A DNA stretch of 64,000 nucleotides from Neopestalotiopsis rosae. Taxonomy: Eukaryota; Ascomycota; Sordariomycetes; Amphisphaeriales; Sporocadaceae. Numbering within the stretch: position 1 is the first letter of the stretch; each line of letters starts with the position of its first letter. The stretch spans positions 5,518,001 through 5,582,000 of the forward strand of contig JALGAS010000002.1 of NCBI GenBank assembly GCA_023078685.1, read 5' to 3'. The notes under the pieces were generated by a model that was given only the letters and a program-made list of their open reading frames with translations, did not search any database and had not been told where the DNA came from. The position numbers and the translations under genes were made by a program. Positions 32,897-44,139 of the stretch are shown piece after piece.

Positions 32897-35800
32897 GCTA
32901 GGCGATTGTATGGGTCTTCGAGTGGGGGGTCTTTTTTTGGGTTCGGGGTATCAAGCTATCGGCGGAAAAGTGGTGCCTCGGCGATGGGGGGCAGCTGATG
33001 CCGCTCAAAATATGGATCTGAAAATTTGGGATTAAAGGTTAGTTGCTTGCGATTGATTGTAATGGGATTGGCCAAGATGAGCAAGAGGAAAAAAGTGAGC
33101 GACAACAAGATGGTAAACTATGAGGTTTCGAGTGGAATACGGCAGGATCCGAATGTCTGGACTCGGCGAAGTTGTGATGGAAGTGGGGTGGCAGACTAGG
33201 TTGAAGGGTTCCAGTTTTTGGTGGTTGCCAGGTCCAAGGTTGCGGGCAGCGGGACCAGCTGAGTACGTTCTCTATCAACGGCGCTCTCCGCCGAGCTGGA
33301 CCAGTAATGTCGGTGATAGATTGCGAAGAACAAGGCCAAAAAGGGCTTGAGAGATTTTGGGCGGTGACAGGCCGGAGAATTGTCTATGTGGAGGAGTGCT
33401 GAGGGCCGAGACGAGGAAATTCTTCTGGTGTCTTGTATTGATGGTTGAATATCATGGGGCGGCCGTAGTGAAGGTGCAGACAGGCAGGCGAATTGACTTT
33501 TGCCGTTCCTCTAGCCTGGAAATTGACAAAGGCACAAAACCCACGGCGGTCCTGATTAGAACAAACAACGGCCTGATTGGTCAAACGGGCGACCCATCAA
33601 CCCAAGTGGTAAGATTCATCGGGCGGCCACGACTGTCGGTGATTCCAACCAGAACAGCCGATCCCGCAGAGACGCCGCATTTCGATTCGGTTGCAGATTG
33701 AGCAGCAGCCGCTGGTGGATGGATTTTTTTCTTCGCTCTTGTTTCTCAACCACCGCCCAGGGATATGCAGTTTTCCATGTGATGCAACGCAACAAGGATC
33801 TAGCGCGTGCAAAGCTTTGGAGAAGCTCTGCCAGCTTGCAACCACATTGGGAAATTCCCCATTTCGGGCCACAATCTGGTAGGTCGAAATGCCTGACACG
33901 CTCGCGGAATTCCAGTGGGCGTGGGGTAGGTATGACGACAACCAATTGCAGCCACGGTACTTGGTTCATGCGGCTAAGAGAGAACTGGGTTTTGATAGAA
34001 GCGAAGCTAGCAATGCAGCTCTGGCATCGGCCGATTTTTTTTCTGTCTCTTGGTTTTTTGTTTCCCGTGGTGTAGGCTGTCAAGGCTGCCTGAGACTGAC
34101 TGGTGCCATGACAATCGTCCCCAGCTAGAAAGTGCATTATGAATGCGCCCATCCACATTGCTGCTGTTGCTGCCACTCAAGACTCTGGTGCTGGTCGTTT
34201 TCCCTTGTCACTGTAGATTGGAATGACAGTGACATTGGCGTAAGGTAGAAAATTGTCAGACGCCTGGGAAATGTGCTGTTTGGTTCCGCTTTTTTGTGAG
34301 ACAAGTCATGGTGTTGTTGACCTTGGACAATAATTCGTGTCGCTCGCAATGGAAAATGCTGTAAAACGTCGCACTACCACCACCACAAGGCCCTTCGAGT
34401 CACCGTCTTTCCGGGGTCTTCGCCATGTCGCTCATCGATCCGTCCAGAAGTGGTATTTGTCGAGTCCGGGTGTGTGTCATGTGCAAGATGCGAGAGGGAG
34501 TGCTGGGTTTTGGGGGAAAGCAAGTTGTGTAGGGCAATCATTTGTTACTTACAGGTAGGTTCTGAAGTGACTCTCTTTTGATATACTACTTGAGGACAGC
34601 TCTAGTGGCCGGGGGAGATAGTATCACTCTCAATCAGAAAGAGAGGGAACGGAAGAGTCGTCTGGCAAAGGAAGAGTAGAAGGGTAGAAGAGATGATGAG
34701 AAACGAGGGAGAGTGGCCTTGCTTATATTCGAGGCAAGCAATGGAGGGGCCACCTACACTGACTGGATGCCCGTTTCGGGGGGAAACACTAAAATCTACC
34801 TAAACTACCTATGTCCGTTCCGACCATCGTCCCATACAAACTACCATGTTACACTAGAGGAAAAAATACACATGCCTGCCCAGTCCTGAGAGAGCGAAAA
34901 GTAATTAGAGGGACGACGGAGAAAGAAAAATAATAACCTGGCCACACAAAACACCGCCTGGGCATGTGGCAGATCGCTACGCTACTCTTGTCTCTGGAGC
35001 CAGCCTGGTCCCCGCCTACCATGTTAGCCTCCCAAATAAGTCAGAGTGGGGGAGGGGAACTCGCCGAGAGACGGACAGCAAATTTGTGGGAGGCGATCCA
35101 GCGCTGGGCCAGTCAGGGTGAGTCTTTCACTCAGCCCGCCCCTGCTCGACCCCGGTCGACTAGTATCCTGCCCAAGGGAACGAGACTGAGCCCGCTAGCG
35201 AGCTCGGTGACGTTGACGCAGCTCTTTTGAGTCTTTAAATTGACAAATACACCATGCTGATTGGCCGACATAGGAGTATGCGCTCTCCAATTTCCTGCCC
35301 CATGCGTTTGCATAGTCGAGGCAAACGAGAGAAAGACAAACCAGAGGGAAAGAGTAGGCAAAATATCCCACCCCACACCACCCACCAGCACGAAGAGCGG
35401 AAGAAACACGAAGACAGAATATAAAAGAGGCTCTCAGTGTGCGTGATGTCAATGAGGTGAGAATTGAATGACTTGCAAGTACCCATCACATACTTTTATT
35501 CATGACTACACGTATAAACCGACTGACAGCCGGGCAATGTTCAATGTAGTACGTATTTTATGATTGAATATTACCTACGTCCTGACAAATCAAACCTACG
35601 GGGAGTGCGACTACACTACTTCCCAGCCTATTCGTTCCGATTGCTCGTTTAATAATAAAAGCCCTCAATGCCCCTACAGAACACGCAGCGCTGAACTGGT
35701 ATAATTGGCCAAGTCATTATTGGCTTATAACTTGTGTCTGAGTGGGGGCAGTACCCGCTCTCCTCCAATGTCGGAGGAGTATCCAGTACGGAGAGACGGT

Positions 35801-36125
35801 ATGTTTTTCCTTAGATCCCGGCTTTGGACTGACGGGTCGTCTCTCGGCCAGTTTGTTCTGTCAGCAAAATTGCAAACTGATTTCCGCTCTCGCTCGCCCG
35901 CTGTTGTTGCGCTCGCTTTGCATCTTGTCTGAACGGTGCAACGTGCGGACTGCTGCAGAAGTGCTCGGTGCACCGTAAGATGGGCAATCTCGGGCAGTTG
36001 GCAATGTGTCCCATCCCATCATTCCCTCATCAGGGATGCTCGCAGCAATGAAAATGCCATATTGGACTATGGTGATCCATTTTCAAACATCCTGCTACGT
36101 AATGCCAACCTGCTCAGACCCTCCA

Positions 36126-36172
36126 TCTTGGATCCAAGAAAGAGTATATAAAGTTGCTTATATATATGCAAC
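36126..36172. other. Two palindromes flanking a TATA-like element
   Basis: A perfect 14-bp palindrome (TCTTGGATCCAAGA, 36126-36139) is followed by GTATATAAAG and then by a 20-bp near-perfect palindrome (36153-36172, outer arms GTTGC and GCAAC around alternating TA). No gene is recognised next to it. Confidence 0.7.
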
Positions 36173-37873
36173 ATGAGGATATACTACACGAATATATTAT
36201 ATCAAAAGCAAAATTGTTGGACAAAGGGTTGTCTGTTTGGCATGCCTTTTGCCTTGCTTGCGTTCCGAAAGCAGCAGCAGCAGAGCAAGCACAAGGGTAA
36301 CGTGCCATTGGCGATGTTGTGTGGGTGCATACGTATGTGTGTGATCCTATTGCCGCGCATCTTGTCTCATCAATCATGGGTGGCCCTCATTGCTTCGGAT
36401 CTTGTCCTTTGGCCGTCTCCTCTCTAGGGAGATGTCCATGTCTGGATTCTGGGCTCTCTTTCTCTTGCTTTTGTCAGACAGCATACTATTAGCAGTGAAC
36501 ATAGATCCGGTTAGGTGTGTTTTTTTCGGGAAGGACCCCTGGCATTCCCGTCAACGGCGTTCCGACAGGGCCATAATCGGCTCGATTAGAACGAGACACC
36601 TTGTCGCTTTTCCCTTTCTATTCCCAACAATAGTCCGCTGATCGGGGGGCGCATACGAATATATGTTGAATGCAATAGTTTCTCCAGACTCGCAATTAAA
36701 GACTGGCCAACCAAAACAGATGAGATCCACGTCCTCACTACGTACCAGCAGCACCCCACACGTCCTCTCCATGCAAGTCTGTGCATGTGCTGGCTAGGGG
36801 TGTCAGGGTCCAAACCATGCTCCTCAAAATGTTTCGCCTGCAAGCTGGTGAAATCCCCAAAAGTCAAGCAGTGGGGGCGCTGGTCGTGGAATAATATGAA
36901 GCAGAATCCAATCAGAGCGCCCTGTTTCCGCATAGCTGACATTGGCCGATGTCGCCCTACCGAGCACTGAACAAGCCCAGAGGTTGTGCTCGCGAAGACT
37001 TGGCAGGGAAAGGCCTGCGAGCAGATTTTAGCGCCATGGTAAGCAGTCTTGGCTGCCACCGCGCCCATCTTGGAGGGGACGCGGCGCCGCGGCAGGCGGT
37101 TGGTTTATTGGACACTCCAGAATTATTCCTCTGGCGATCAGCTTATAGCCAAATGAGGAGAAATCGTAGTTAGCTATACATAGGTGGGGGAATTGGGGAC
37201 AATGTGATGGCAAAGAAACGCTGATCATGGATTTGTCTCAAGCAGAAACTCGACTCGCGGCCTTGACATGAGTCGGCGTTACTTTTGGACCACAACCCCA
37301 GAGAAATCAATCGATCATCTGGAGTGTAGTAGTGCAGACCGGTGGGATTTTTTGTCCTTCATGCCCCCCGGAACCTTGGAGGAGCAGTTTCTTTGTTTTT
37401 GGAGGAGGAGCGCGGTCTAGCCTTGGGGGCCACACTCTAGAGCTCTGCTTCGCTTTTTGTTATGCTACCTCGCAATTTCAGGGTTTACCGCAGCTCTTCG
37501 TTCTAGCATGTAAGCCAAGATGTGAGACCCTTGCTCCTAACAGACCAGACCATAGTATTTGAGTTTTTGACGAAAAGGCAGGCGGCCAATGGCCGGAGGG
37601 GGAAAGACCAAATTGGGGGTGGCCTGGGTGGTGGTTGTCGTCACTCACGGCATTGGGCACATGTAACACAAGGAGCTCTGCATTGGCGTAGGGTATAACA
37701 TGCGACGGCAGCGCCAATGGAATGGATGGATGGGTGGAATACGGCGCACATGGCCTCGTGACCAGGCGTGCGCCGTTCTCCTTCTCCGCAAGCAGCCTCG
37801 CATGCTGTCAGTCATAAAGAATTGTCAAATTCTGCCGGACCAATCAGATACAGTACGCCCAAGGACGAACTTC

Positions 37874-38002
37874 TTATCTAGTCTTCGTCTAGAGGAAGGC
37901 TAGATAGAGATCGCTCTGAGATATGCACAATACACTACCTAGTGTAGACTGCCGCAGATGGATGCTAGGCATAGGCAGGTAGACAGACACTACCATCTGC
38001 GG
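37874..38002. other. Cluster of three inverted repeats
   Basis: First, a 12-bp stem with one G-T pair and an 8-nt loop (arms 37874-37885 and 37894-37905). Second, TACACTA-CC-TAGTGTA (37931-37946). Third, a perfect 10-bp inverted repeat (CCGCAGATGG at 37952-37961 and its complement at 37993-38002). They could fold as hairpins in RNA or be protein-binding dyads or a small mobile-element remnant. Confidence 0.7.
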
Positions 38003-39945
38003 AACCGTACGACAGTTGCATCAATATCAAAGGCACCCTTCTCCGGATGCTGCAGACTAGGAGAACTTTCCTTAACCGAGCGACCGGAAAAAAGGACGTG
38101 GGTATAGCTACGATGAGTGAGCGAGCGGCATTCATACCTGATCGGCCAGGACGCTATGTTGGTATTGTGCACGTAGCAATCGCTACCCGGGAGGGCTGGA
38201 GGGTGGTGAGATTGAACACCACATTCAGATCCGGCAAAGGTGTGCTGCTAAATTGGTAGTAAACGGCAGAATTTCTGTGCCCATCGGTTGGTATTCTACC
38301 GGGCGCCTGCCACGCTACCTGTAAACAAGTGGTCAAAGATCCAATGCGACGACAGTCCAGTTCTGGAGGTTGGGTCTCGAGCTCTCTCTTGTCCAGCCCT
38401 GAAACCTCTGGCCACAGCAGAGTCTCGACGTCCAGCTCCCACGCTGAGCTGGACTGGACTAGACTTCAATTCGGTCCTTCGCAGATGCGACCGTGAATGA
38501 ACAAATCCGACATCGGCTAGGAAGGAGCTCTCTTTCCCGCTTCGTCCTCTCTGGCAGGGCGGGCGAACAATAAAATGAGCGTCGTTGCGTCGGATTCCGG
38601 GCTCACCACATCAGGTCATGATCGTTCGGAGGAGCCTCGGCAGGCGGAAAGAACTATCCCGCACCCACACCATGCCCGACGGAGCTAAGGGACAGCGTTT
38701 AGAGGAAACGATGAGAAGAAAAAAATTATTCATACTCGATTCCGACATCTCCCGTCGTGCGTGGAGTTGCGAGACATTCCGAACAGACGTGTCGAGAATT
38801 GATCCTGGGTTATGCTGGACTCCGCAACTCTTGGCTTCTCTTGGCCCCAGTGTTTCTTTTAGGTTGTTCAGTCAAGCGCTCCAAGCCAAGAAAGCCTCCA
38901 AAGCCTCTTGACAATTTCAGTACGGATCAATGAGCGGCAAGGCAGCCAAAAACGCTTGTATTCTTCACCGCTGCCAAATTGGCCACTCACAAATGGTCAA
39001 CTCTCTGCTACTTTGCTACTCAATGACCTCAACCCGAAGATCTGCTGAAGGTCTCAATGTGAGACAAACCTACTGCACAGAGCGGAAGACTTGCAAAGAG
39101 CACGTAGTGGCAAGCCTACGGACCGGTCAACCGGCATATGCATACATACTGTACGGCGAAATTGGGTTTCGATCGTGTCAGGATCATTACAGTAGTCAGT
39201 CCCACGGCATTGCCGTATGCGCAAACATTGACCTGCAGGTTGCATCCTGATTGATTCCTAAGAAACTGGCATAGTGTCCACGGTTGTCACAGCGCTGACC
39301 GATTGCCAAAGCGTAGCATGCGCACAAAAGTAAAAGCTCCGAGGGGAGGGATAGAAAATTTGGACCGATATCGCACGTCACAGGCAGCACTGCACTTCAG
39401 AGCTGAGGTTCTCATATCGAAAAGCGCATTAGCGCAAAATGGATATGTATGGTCGTTGTAAGAGACAAACTCTGTTGAAGCCATCACGAACCATACATCA
39501 GACCAGAAAGGAGTTCCCCATAATGTTTTAATCTCCATTCTCCAATTTTGTAAGGCTTCACGTTACGAAATACTAGCAAAAAAGTACGTACATAGAACTG
39601 CTGATGGCTCAACCCGGCAAAACCCCACTACCCCGCAATGGCTGGAAGCCGCTTTTGTAGACCTTGTAAAGCACATGGCATTTCAATCCGTAGCTTTGAT
39701 TTCTTTGGTGTAGGTACGTAGTACGTAGTAGTGGGGTTTTTCGGCGTCAACATTTTGACTGTTTTGTTGATTTCACTGCGAACTTTGACACCAGCCTTGT
39801 AAACAACACAGCAACAAACAACCAGCATCTCGATTATTGTTGGCACCCTACTTCTATCCTTACAAACAAGATCGCTGCACACGGAATACACAAGACAAAC
39901 TCAGATTATACCGGGTGAGCTCAACCGCAAACACAATCGGGTAAG

Positions 39946-41132
39946 ATGTTTGGAATCTTGCCCGATCTTGCGCCACGCGATGTGAGTCCGCCAGTCCCTT
40001 TGAATCATGCCTCATTCTACGTCAAGGTAAACCGACTGACCATTATCGTCAGTCCCACGCCCTATGGTACACATCGTCGCGCACTTCGCTCTCGTCGGCA
40101 GCCGGAGCATACGATCCACATCAACCGTTTCCCGGCGGCAGCGGCGGCGGCGCCTCAAACGAACACGCCAACAACCACCACGCCGCGAACCAACAGCGCC
40201 GCAACAATGCCCACATCGTGGAGCGCTCGGCCCTCGCCCGCCTGCGCAACGACGAGCAGAACGCCGAGCGCCGCCTCCACAACGTCGCCAGCTTCGGCAG
40301 CGGCTGGCTGAAGCCTCCCGGCATCCCCAAGACCCTGCACCAGCTGCGCGAGGAGCGCCGGGAGCAGGAGGAGCACCAGGAGGCCATGCGGCGCGAGGCC
40401 CTCGCCCAGGAGCTCGCCGACGCCGAGGCCACGGGCGCCGGTGATGTCACGGACGCGGACGGCCTCGAGGGCCCTAGCGGTCTCGGCGCCGACGCCGTCA
40501 TGCGGGATGTCGCGGGCAGCGACGCCATGGACGAGGTGCAGCTCGACGGCACCCGGGATCTAGACGACGACATCCCCGAGGCCGAGGACACCAACTTTAT
40601 GAGTGGGGAGGAGGAAGACGACGACAGCGATGAGGAGGCTGAGGAGGGCAGTGATGAATCCTCTGAAGAAGAGCCCGAACCCGTCGGAACGCCCACTAGT
40701 GCACTTCGAACGGCCCGGCTGCAGAGAGACATCATGACACAGATGATGCGCCGGACGCACGACCAACTCGAGGACAGCATTGCGATCGAGGAGGAGATCG
40801 ACGACGAGGATCAGCAAGAGATGATTGAGGAGGGCGACACCATTGGCGAAGGCGACGACCTCGGCATGGAGGTGGATCTGGACGACGACATTCCCGAGGG
40901 AGATAGTGCCGGAGGCTATGAGCACACAGACACCGAGGAGGAGCCGAGCAGCAGCGACGACGACGAGGGCGAGTCGAGCTTTGCCGCCGCGCGATTGCCG
41001 GCGTCGGTGCGCTATAGGCACAGCCTGGCTCGGTCAGACGCAACACGCAACAGCCTGGCCTTCAGCGAGCTGCTCTCGGCAGACGGTAGCAGCGTCCTTG
41101 GAAGCAGTCCGCACGCGCCGAGACGTGTCTAG
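39946..41132 (+). CDS. apc15: Anaphase-promoting complex subunit 15 (Apc15/Mnd2-like)
   Basis: Two exons, 39946-39981 and 40053-41132, with a 71-nt intron (GTGAGT...CGTCAG), giving 371 residues. The first exon encodes only MFGILPDLAPRD and the second continues SHALWYTSSRTS; this split N-terminus is the Apc15 family start. The conserved core follows at about residues 68-130 (VERSALARLRNDEQNAERRL, FGSGWLKPPGIPKT). Between them is an asparagine/histidine- and glycine-rich linker. The rest is strongly acidic, with several runs of D and E (about residues 165-310), and a serine-rich end. Apc15 sits in the mitotic checkpoint part of the APC/C ubiquitin ligase and promotes turnover of the checkpoint complex. 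The acidic tail is long for the family but of the expected type. Confidence 0.85.
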
Positions 41133-41696
41133 GTGACACAAGTGAGGAAGGAGGTGCTGGAATCCAGAAGAGGGCTATTCAGATGAGTAGGCATCTCGGG
41201 ACCACATGAACGAACAAGCATACGATGTGTGATAGGGGGGACACTGGACTCCAGAAAAGAGCTTTTTGAGATGAACTGGCGTTTTTGGGAGTACACGGAC
41301 GAATATTTGATACCCTAGGGCACTTTGGTTGTTTATTGTTTCTCGCTACCCTAGATCAAACCGGTTGTCTAGGAATTCTATCATTATGGCTGGAGTATGG
41401 AAAATTATGCATGCAATGATTACAAAACCCTTTTTTCTTTGCAATGAACCATTTCTCCCCATCGTGTCGTATATATATGTCTCGTGCATGAACTTCGTGT
41501 CAAGGCCATACACTCAAAGCGCTGCTTCTTTTCGCTCTTGTTCGCTTGTCCTCATCATCTTTATAACCAGCCAAAGTTTCCATTGCGTCATAGGGGGAAA
41601 GGCATAAAGTCTTGACCGGTTCCCTTGCTCTTGTGGGATATCCATTCGTGTCGTTGCGCGGGGGGTCGGCAGGAAACACACGACGGGATAAAAATC
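41133..41696. other. Convergent 3' region of apc15 and bet1
   Basis: About 560 bp between two convergent stop codons. It contains two diverged copies of a segment of roughly 70 bp, starting near 41154 and 41241, in the 3' flank of apc15. Nothing else recognised. Confidence 0.6.
41154..41310. repeat. Possible diverged tandem duplication, 87-bp spacing
   Basis: Segments starting at 41154 and 41241 share a common order of short matches (CTGGA, TCCAGA, AGATGA, GGGA, ACGAA) at close to constant spacing. By eye identity is about two thirds with small gaps. It would be an old duplication in the apc15 3' flank. Confidence 0.4.
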
Positions 41697-42650
41697 TTAA
41701 AACAGCCAGACGTACATGAAGATGAAGACGACGGCGGCGAAGAAGCCCAGCCAGACCTTCCAGCCGACGCCGGTGCGCTCGGCCATGATCATCATGCGGT
41801 TCATGGTGCCGCGCAGGCGCAGCCGGGTGTTGTCAAACGAGTCGTTCATCTTGTCCATCATGGCCGACGAGTCGCGGATCTCGTCGCCCATGGCCACGGT
41901 CAGGTCCTTGAGCATCTTGACCTTGTTCATGATGCCCGTGACCTCTTGGTCGTTTTGGCTCTCGAGGTTCTCGAGTGTCGCTGTGTCGTACTGGCCTCTA
42001 CAAGGAAATAGGAAGGTTAACCTTGATTGTTCTAGCCGGAAGAGAAAAGGAGGGGGGAGGGGGAGAAGGGCGGTTTCCTGCTCACCTCGAGTTTGGCGTC
42101 GCCGGCCGAAAGCCCTTGTTGGCGTCTGGGACGCCTAGCGAACCGCCGCTGCCGTTGCTGCCGGGGTATCCGCCTCCATAGCCGTAGCCGCCGCCGACCG
42201 AGTTGGCCGGGCTCGCGCTGTACTGCCTCCGGGTGCTGTCGGCGCCGCCCTTGTAGCCCTCAAAGAGCGCGCTGCGAGAGTCGCGCTGGTGTAGATTCGA
42301 GCCGCCGAACCTATTTGGGGGAAGAAGAAAAATGTAATTAACCAATCTGCCCCAGAAACGAAAATGTCTTGCTTGGCGGTCAAATGAGGTTGCGCCTCGG
42401 TCTCTCTTCCTTCCCTTGTATCATGACCGTTTGCCTCTTATTGTTGCGACAACCCCCCTATTCCGTGGCGTTGCATCTGACGATTGTTTTGGAGGTTGTC
42501 GTGGGCCCCAGGCATGCCTAGGCTAGGGAGAGAGAGAGAGAGCTGGGAGCCGTAGTGGCGCGCAACACCTTTGTCGCAACCCATCGATTTCATCGGAGGA
42601 GGAAATGCACATTTGCCAATAGAAAATAAACACACGTACCTTGAAGCCAT
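41697..42650 (-). CDS. bet1: ER-Golgi Qc-SNARE BET1
   Basis: Three exons: 42650-42640, 42310-42086 and 41997-41697, giving 178 residues. The first exon is only 11 nt (ATG GCT TCA AG), followed by a 329-nt intron; the second intron is 88 nt. The N-terminal part is glycine- and serine-rich. The SNARE motif runs from about residue 85 to 145 (TLENLESQNDQEV, LKDLTVAMGDEIRDSS, NTRLRLRGTMNRMM) and closely follows yeast BET1 in spacing. It ends in a C-terminal anchor (GWKVWLGFFAAVVFIFMYVW). BET1 works with SED5, BOS1 and SEC22 in fusion of COPII vesicles with the cis-Golgi. SFT1, the other Qc-SNARE of this group, is less likely because of the GDEIRxS and MAERxG matches to BET1. Confidence 0.9.
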
Positions 42651-43137
42651 GGTTATGTGCAGTTCACCAAAAGACTGGACGAGGGCATTGTCCGTCCGTC
42701 TTGACCTTGGGCTTTCGTCGGCTTTTAATTAATGGACTTGGGTCGAACAATGCGTCCTGACAAGGTTATGGGATTGGAAAGCAAAAGCAACCGTCTCCTT
42801 AAACCCGGCTGTGGCTCAGTTAGCGTGGCGGTGCAACAGAGGAGAGTTGGAGATGTAACTGGATGGGCACTTTTGCACATCTCGTTGGGCTGAATTGATA
42901 CGCAAACACTCACTTCTGTAGAGGTAAAAGTGTCAAAAACAAAGTATACAAGATGCTGCATAGTAGAAAATTGGAATATCAATGGATTTGCGAAGCTTGA
43001 AGATTTACAAGACTTGAAGATTATATTTGCAACAATTTGAAACAATTATTCGATTGAGCTACCGCTGTGCTGGGTCTTCGCCTGATATATGATGTACATC
43101 AAATGCTTTTTGCCACTGCTCTTCCCCTTAAATTATT
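42651..43137. other. Intergenic: bet1 promoter
   Basis: About 490 bp between the bet1 start and the stop codon of the next leftward gene. A+T-rich in its right half. No gene or RNA recognised. Confidence 0.6.
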
Positions 43138-44139
43138 CTACTCGTAAAAAACCAAGCATCTCACTTCGATGCTCTGCCGTCCTGGCGCGTCCGCTGGCGT
43201 CGCCGGGTCGATAAAGGCCGTATGCGGCGTCCTGACCGCGATCCCATCCTTGCCCATGGGCTGACCCTCGCCAAACGAGTCGTAGCACTTGAGCAGCAGC
43301 ACCTCGTCGGGCGTCATGTCCCTGTGGTAGTAAAACTTGTGCGCCGGGTTCGGCGCCACCGACATGGTCTCGCCGCGGACCTCGTAGCCTTCCGTCGAGT
43401 ACCAGACCGACTCGTCGGGCCGGACCTCCTTGCCGCGGTCGTCGTCGTCGTGCTTGCTGGCCTCTTGGCGCTTTGGGTAGAGCAGGTCCACGGGGACAAA
43501 GTCCCTGGGCTCCGTGGTGCGCCAGTCCACGACGGCCAGCGGGTAGTCCGAGGCCGGGTTCTCAATCGGCCGCCACACGTTGATGATCTGATACCGGCCA
43601 TTGAGCAGCTCGTCGGCCTCCTCCTTGGCCACGTGCCGGCGCACACGCACCTCGGCCGCGCCGGGCGTCTGGTCCACGTGGACCTGCTGGACGGGCGCGC
43701 GCGCGGAGCCGGGGAGACGCCGCCTTATGGTGTGGTCGAATATGACGACCTTTTTGATGCCGGGGATTTGTTTTCTCAACAGGGCCTCCACTTCCTGGTA
43801 ATAAGGACCCCGCACGGCAGCGTCATCTGTGAATGAGCTTTCCTGGGACGGCGACTTGAGGACTGCGAAACCCGAGTTGTCCGTAGTGAACTCGGACTCG
43901 CGGCCACGCAGATTGTGAACAGAGCGCTTGTGTTCGAGCAACTTGAAGGACGTTGCATCGGCGTCTACCTTCGTCCAGGGCTTTGTGTTTGGTGGCTGCG
44001 CCGAGGTATCAATGTGCTTAAAGACTCCAGTCGTCATGGTGCTGGCCTGCCGGACTCTCGGCAATGATGTAATAATTCTTGGACTTTTGCGGATGGCTTG
44101 TGAGAATGCTGGTTTGGTCAAAAGCAATGCCGAGTTCAT
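43138..44139 (-). CDS. AsaB/CmcJ-like non-haem iron oxidoreductase family protein
   Basis: Single exon of 333 residues from the ATG at 44139. The family signature is clear: HVDQTPGAA, then QIINVWRPIENPASDYPLAV, VPVDLLYPKR, WYSTEGYEV, FYYHRDMTPDEVLLLKCYDS and TPHTAFIDP. This is the fungal group annotated as AsaB, GA4-desaturase-like or CmcJ-like. HVD and the later HTAF could supply an HxD...H iron site with a following arginine (SIEVR), but that is inference. Substrate unknown. Residues 1-34 (MNSALLLTKPAFSQ, then RKSPRIITSLPRVRQAS) are arginine-rich, free of acidic residues and look like a mitochondrial presequence. A second in-frame ATG at 44037 has a better context (ACCATGA) than the first (TCCATGA) and would give a 299-residue protein without it. 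No biosynthetic gene lies next to it. Confidence 0.85.
   Translation of the reverse strand: MNSALLLTKPAFSQAIRKSPRIITSLPRVRQASTMTTGVFKHIDTSAQPPNTKPWTKVDADATSFKLLEHKRSVHNLRGRESEFTTDNSGFAVLKSPSQESSFTDDAAVRGPYYQEVEALLRKQIPGIKKVVIFDHTIRRRLPGSARAPVQQVHVDQTPGAAEVRVRRHVAKEEADELLNGRYQIINVWRPIENPASDYPLAVVDWRTTEPRDFVPVDLLYPKRQEASKHDDDDRGKEVRPDESVWYSTEGYEVRGETMSVAPNPAHKFYYHRDMTPDEVLLLKCYDSFGEGQPMGKDGIAVRTPHTAFIDPATPADAPGRQSIEVRCLVFYE

Larger units (their letters stand above)
32897..39945. other. Gene-poor interval of about 7 kb between divergent genes
   Basis: Lies between leftward glt1 and rightward apc15 and must hold both promoters. No protein gene is supported: the longest frames (186 codons at 34176-33616, 160 codons at 37068-36586) lack motifs, and the first begins with GTG. 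Notable non-coding structure is a cluster of dyad symmetries at 37874-38002 and two palindromes flanking a TATA-like sequence at 36126-36172. No tRNA recognised. Confidence 0.6.

Noticed and set aside
33616..34176. 186-codon minus-strand frame in the glt1-apc15 desert
   Set aside because: Begins with GTG, not ATG; composition unlike fungal proteins; no conserved element.
40121..40780. 219-codon minus-strand ORF inside apc15
   Set aside because: Serine/arginine-rich shadow of the acidic GAG/GAC-rich coding strand of apc15.
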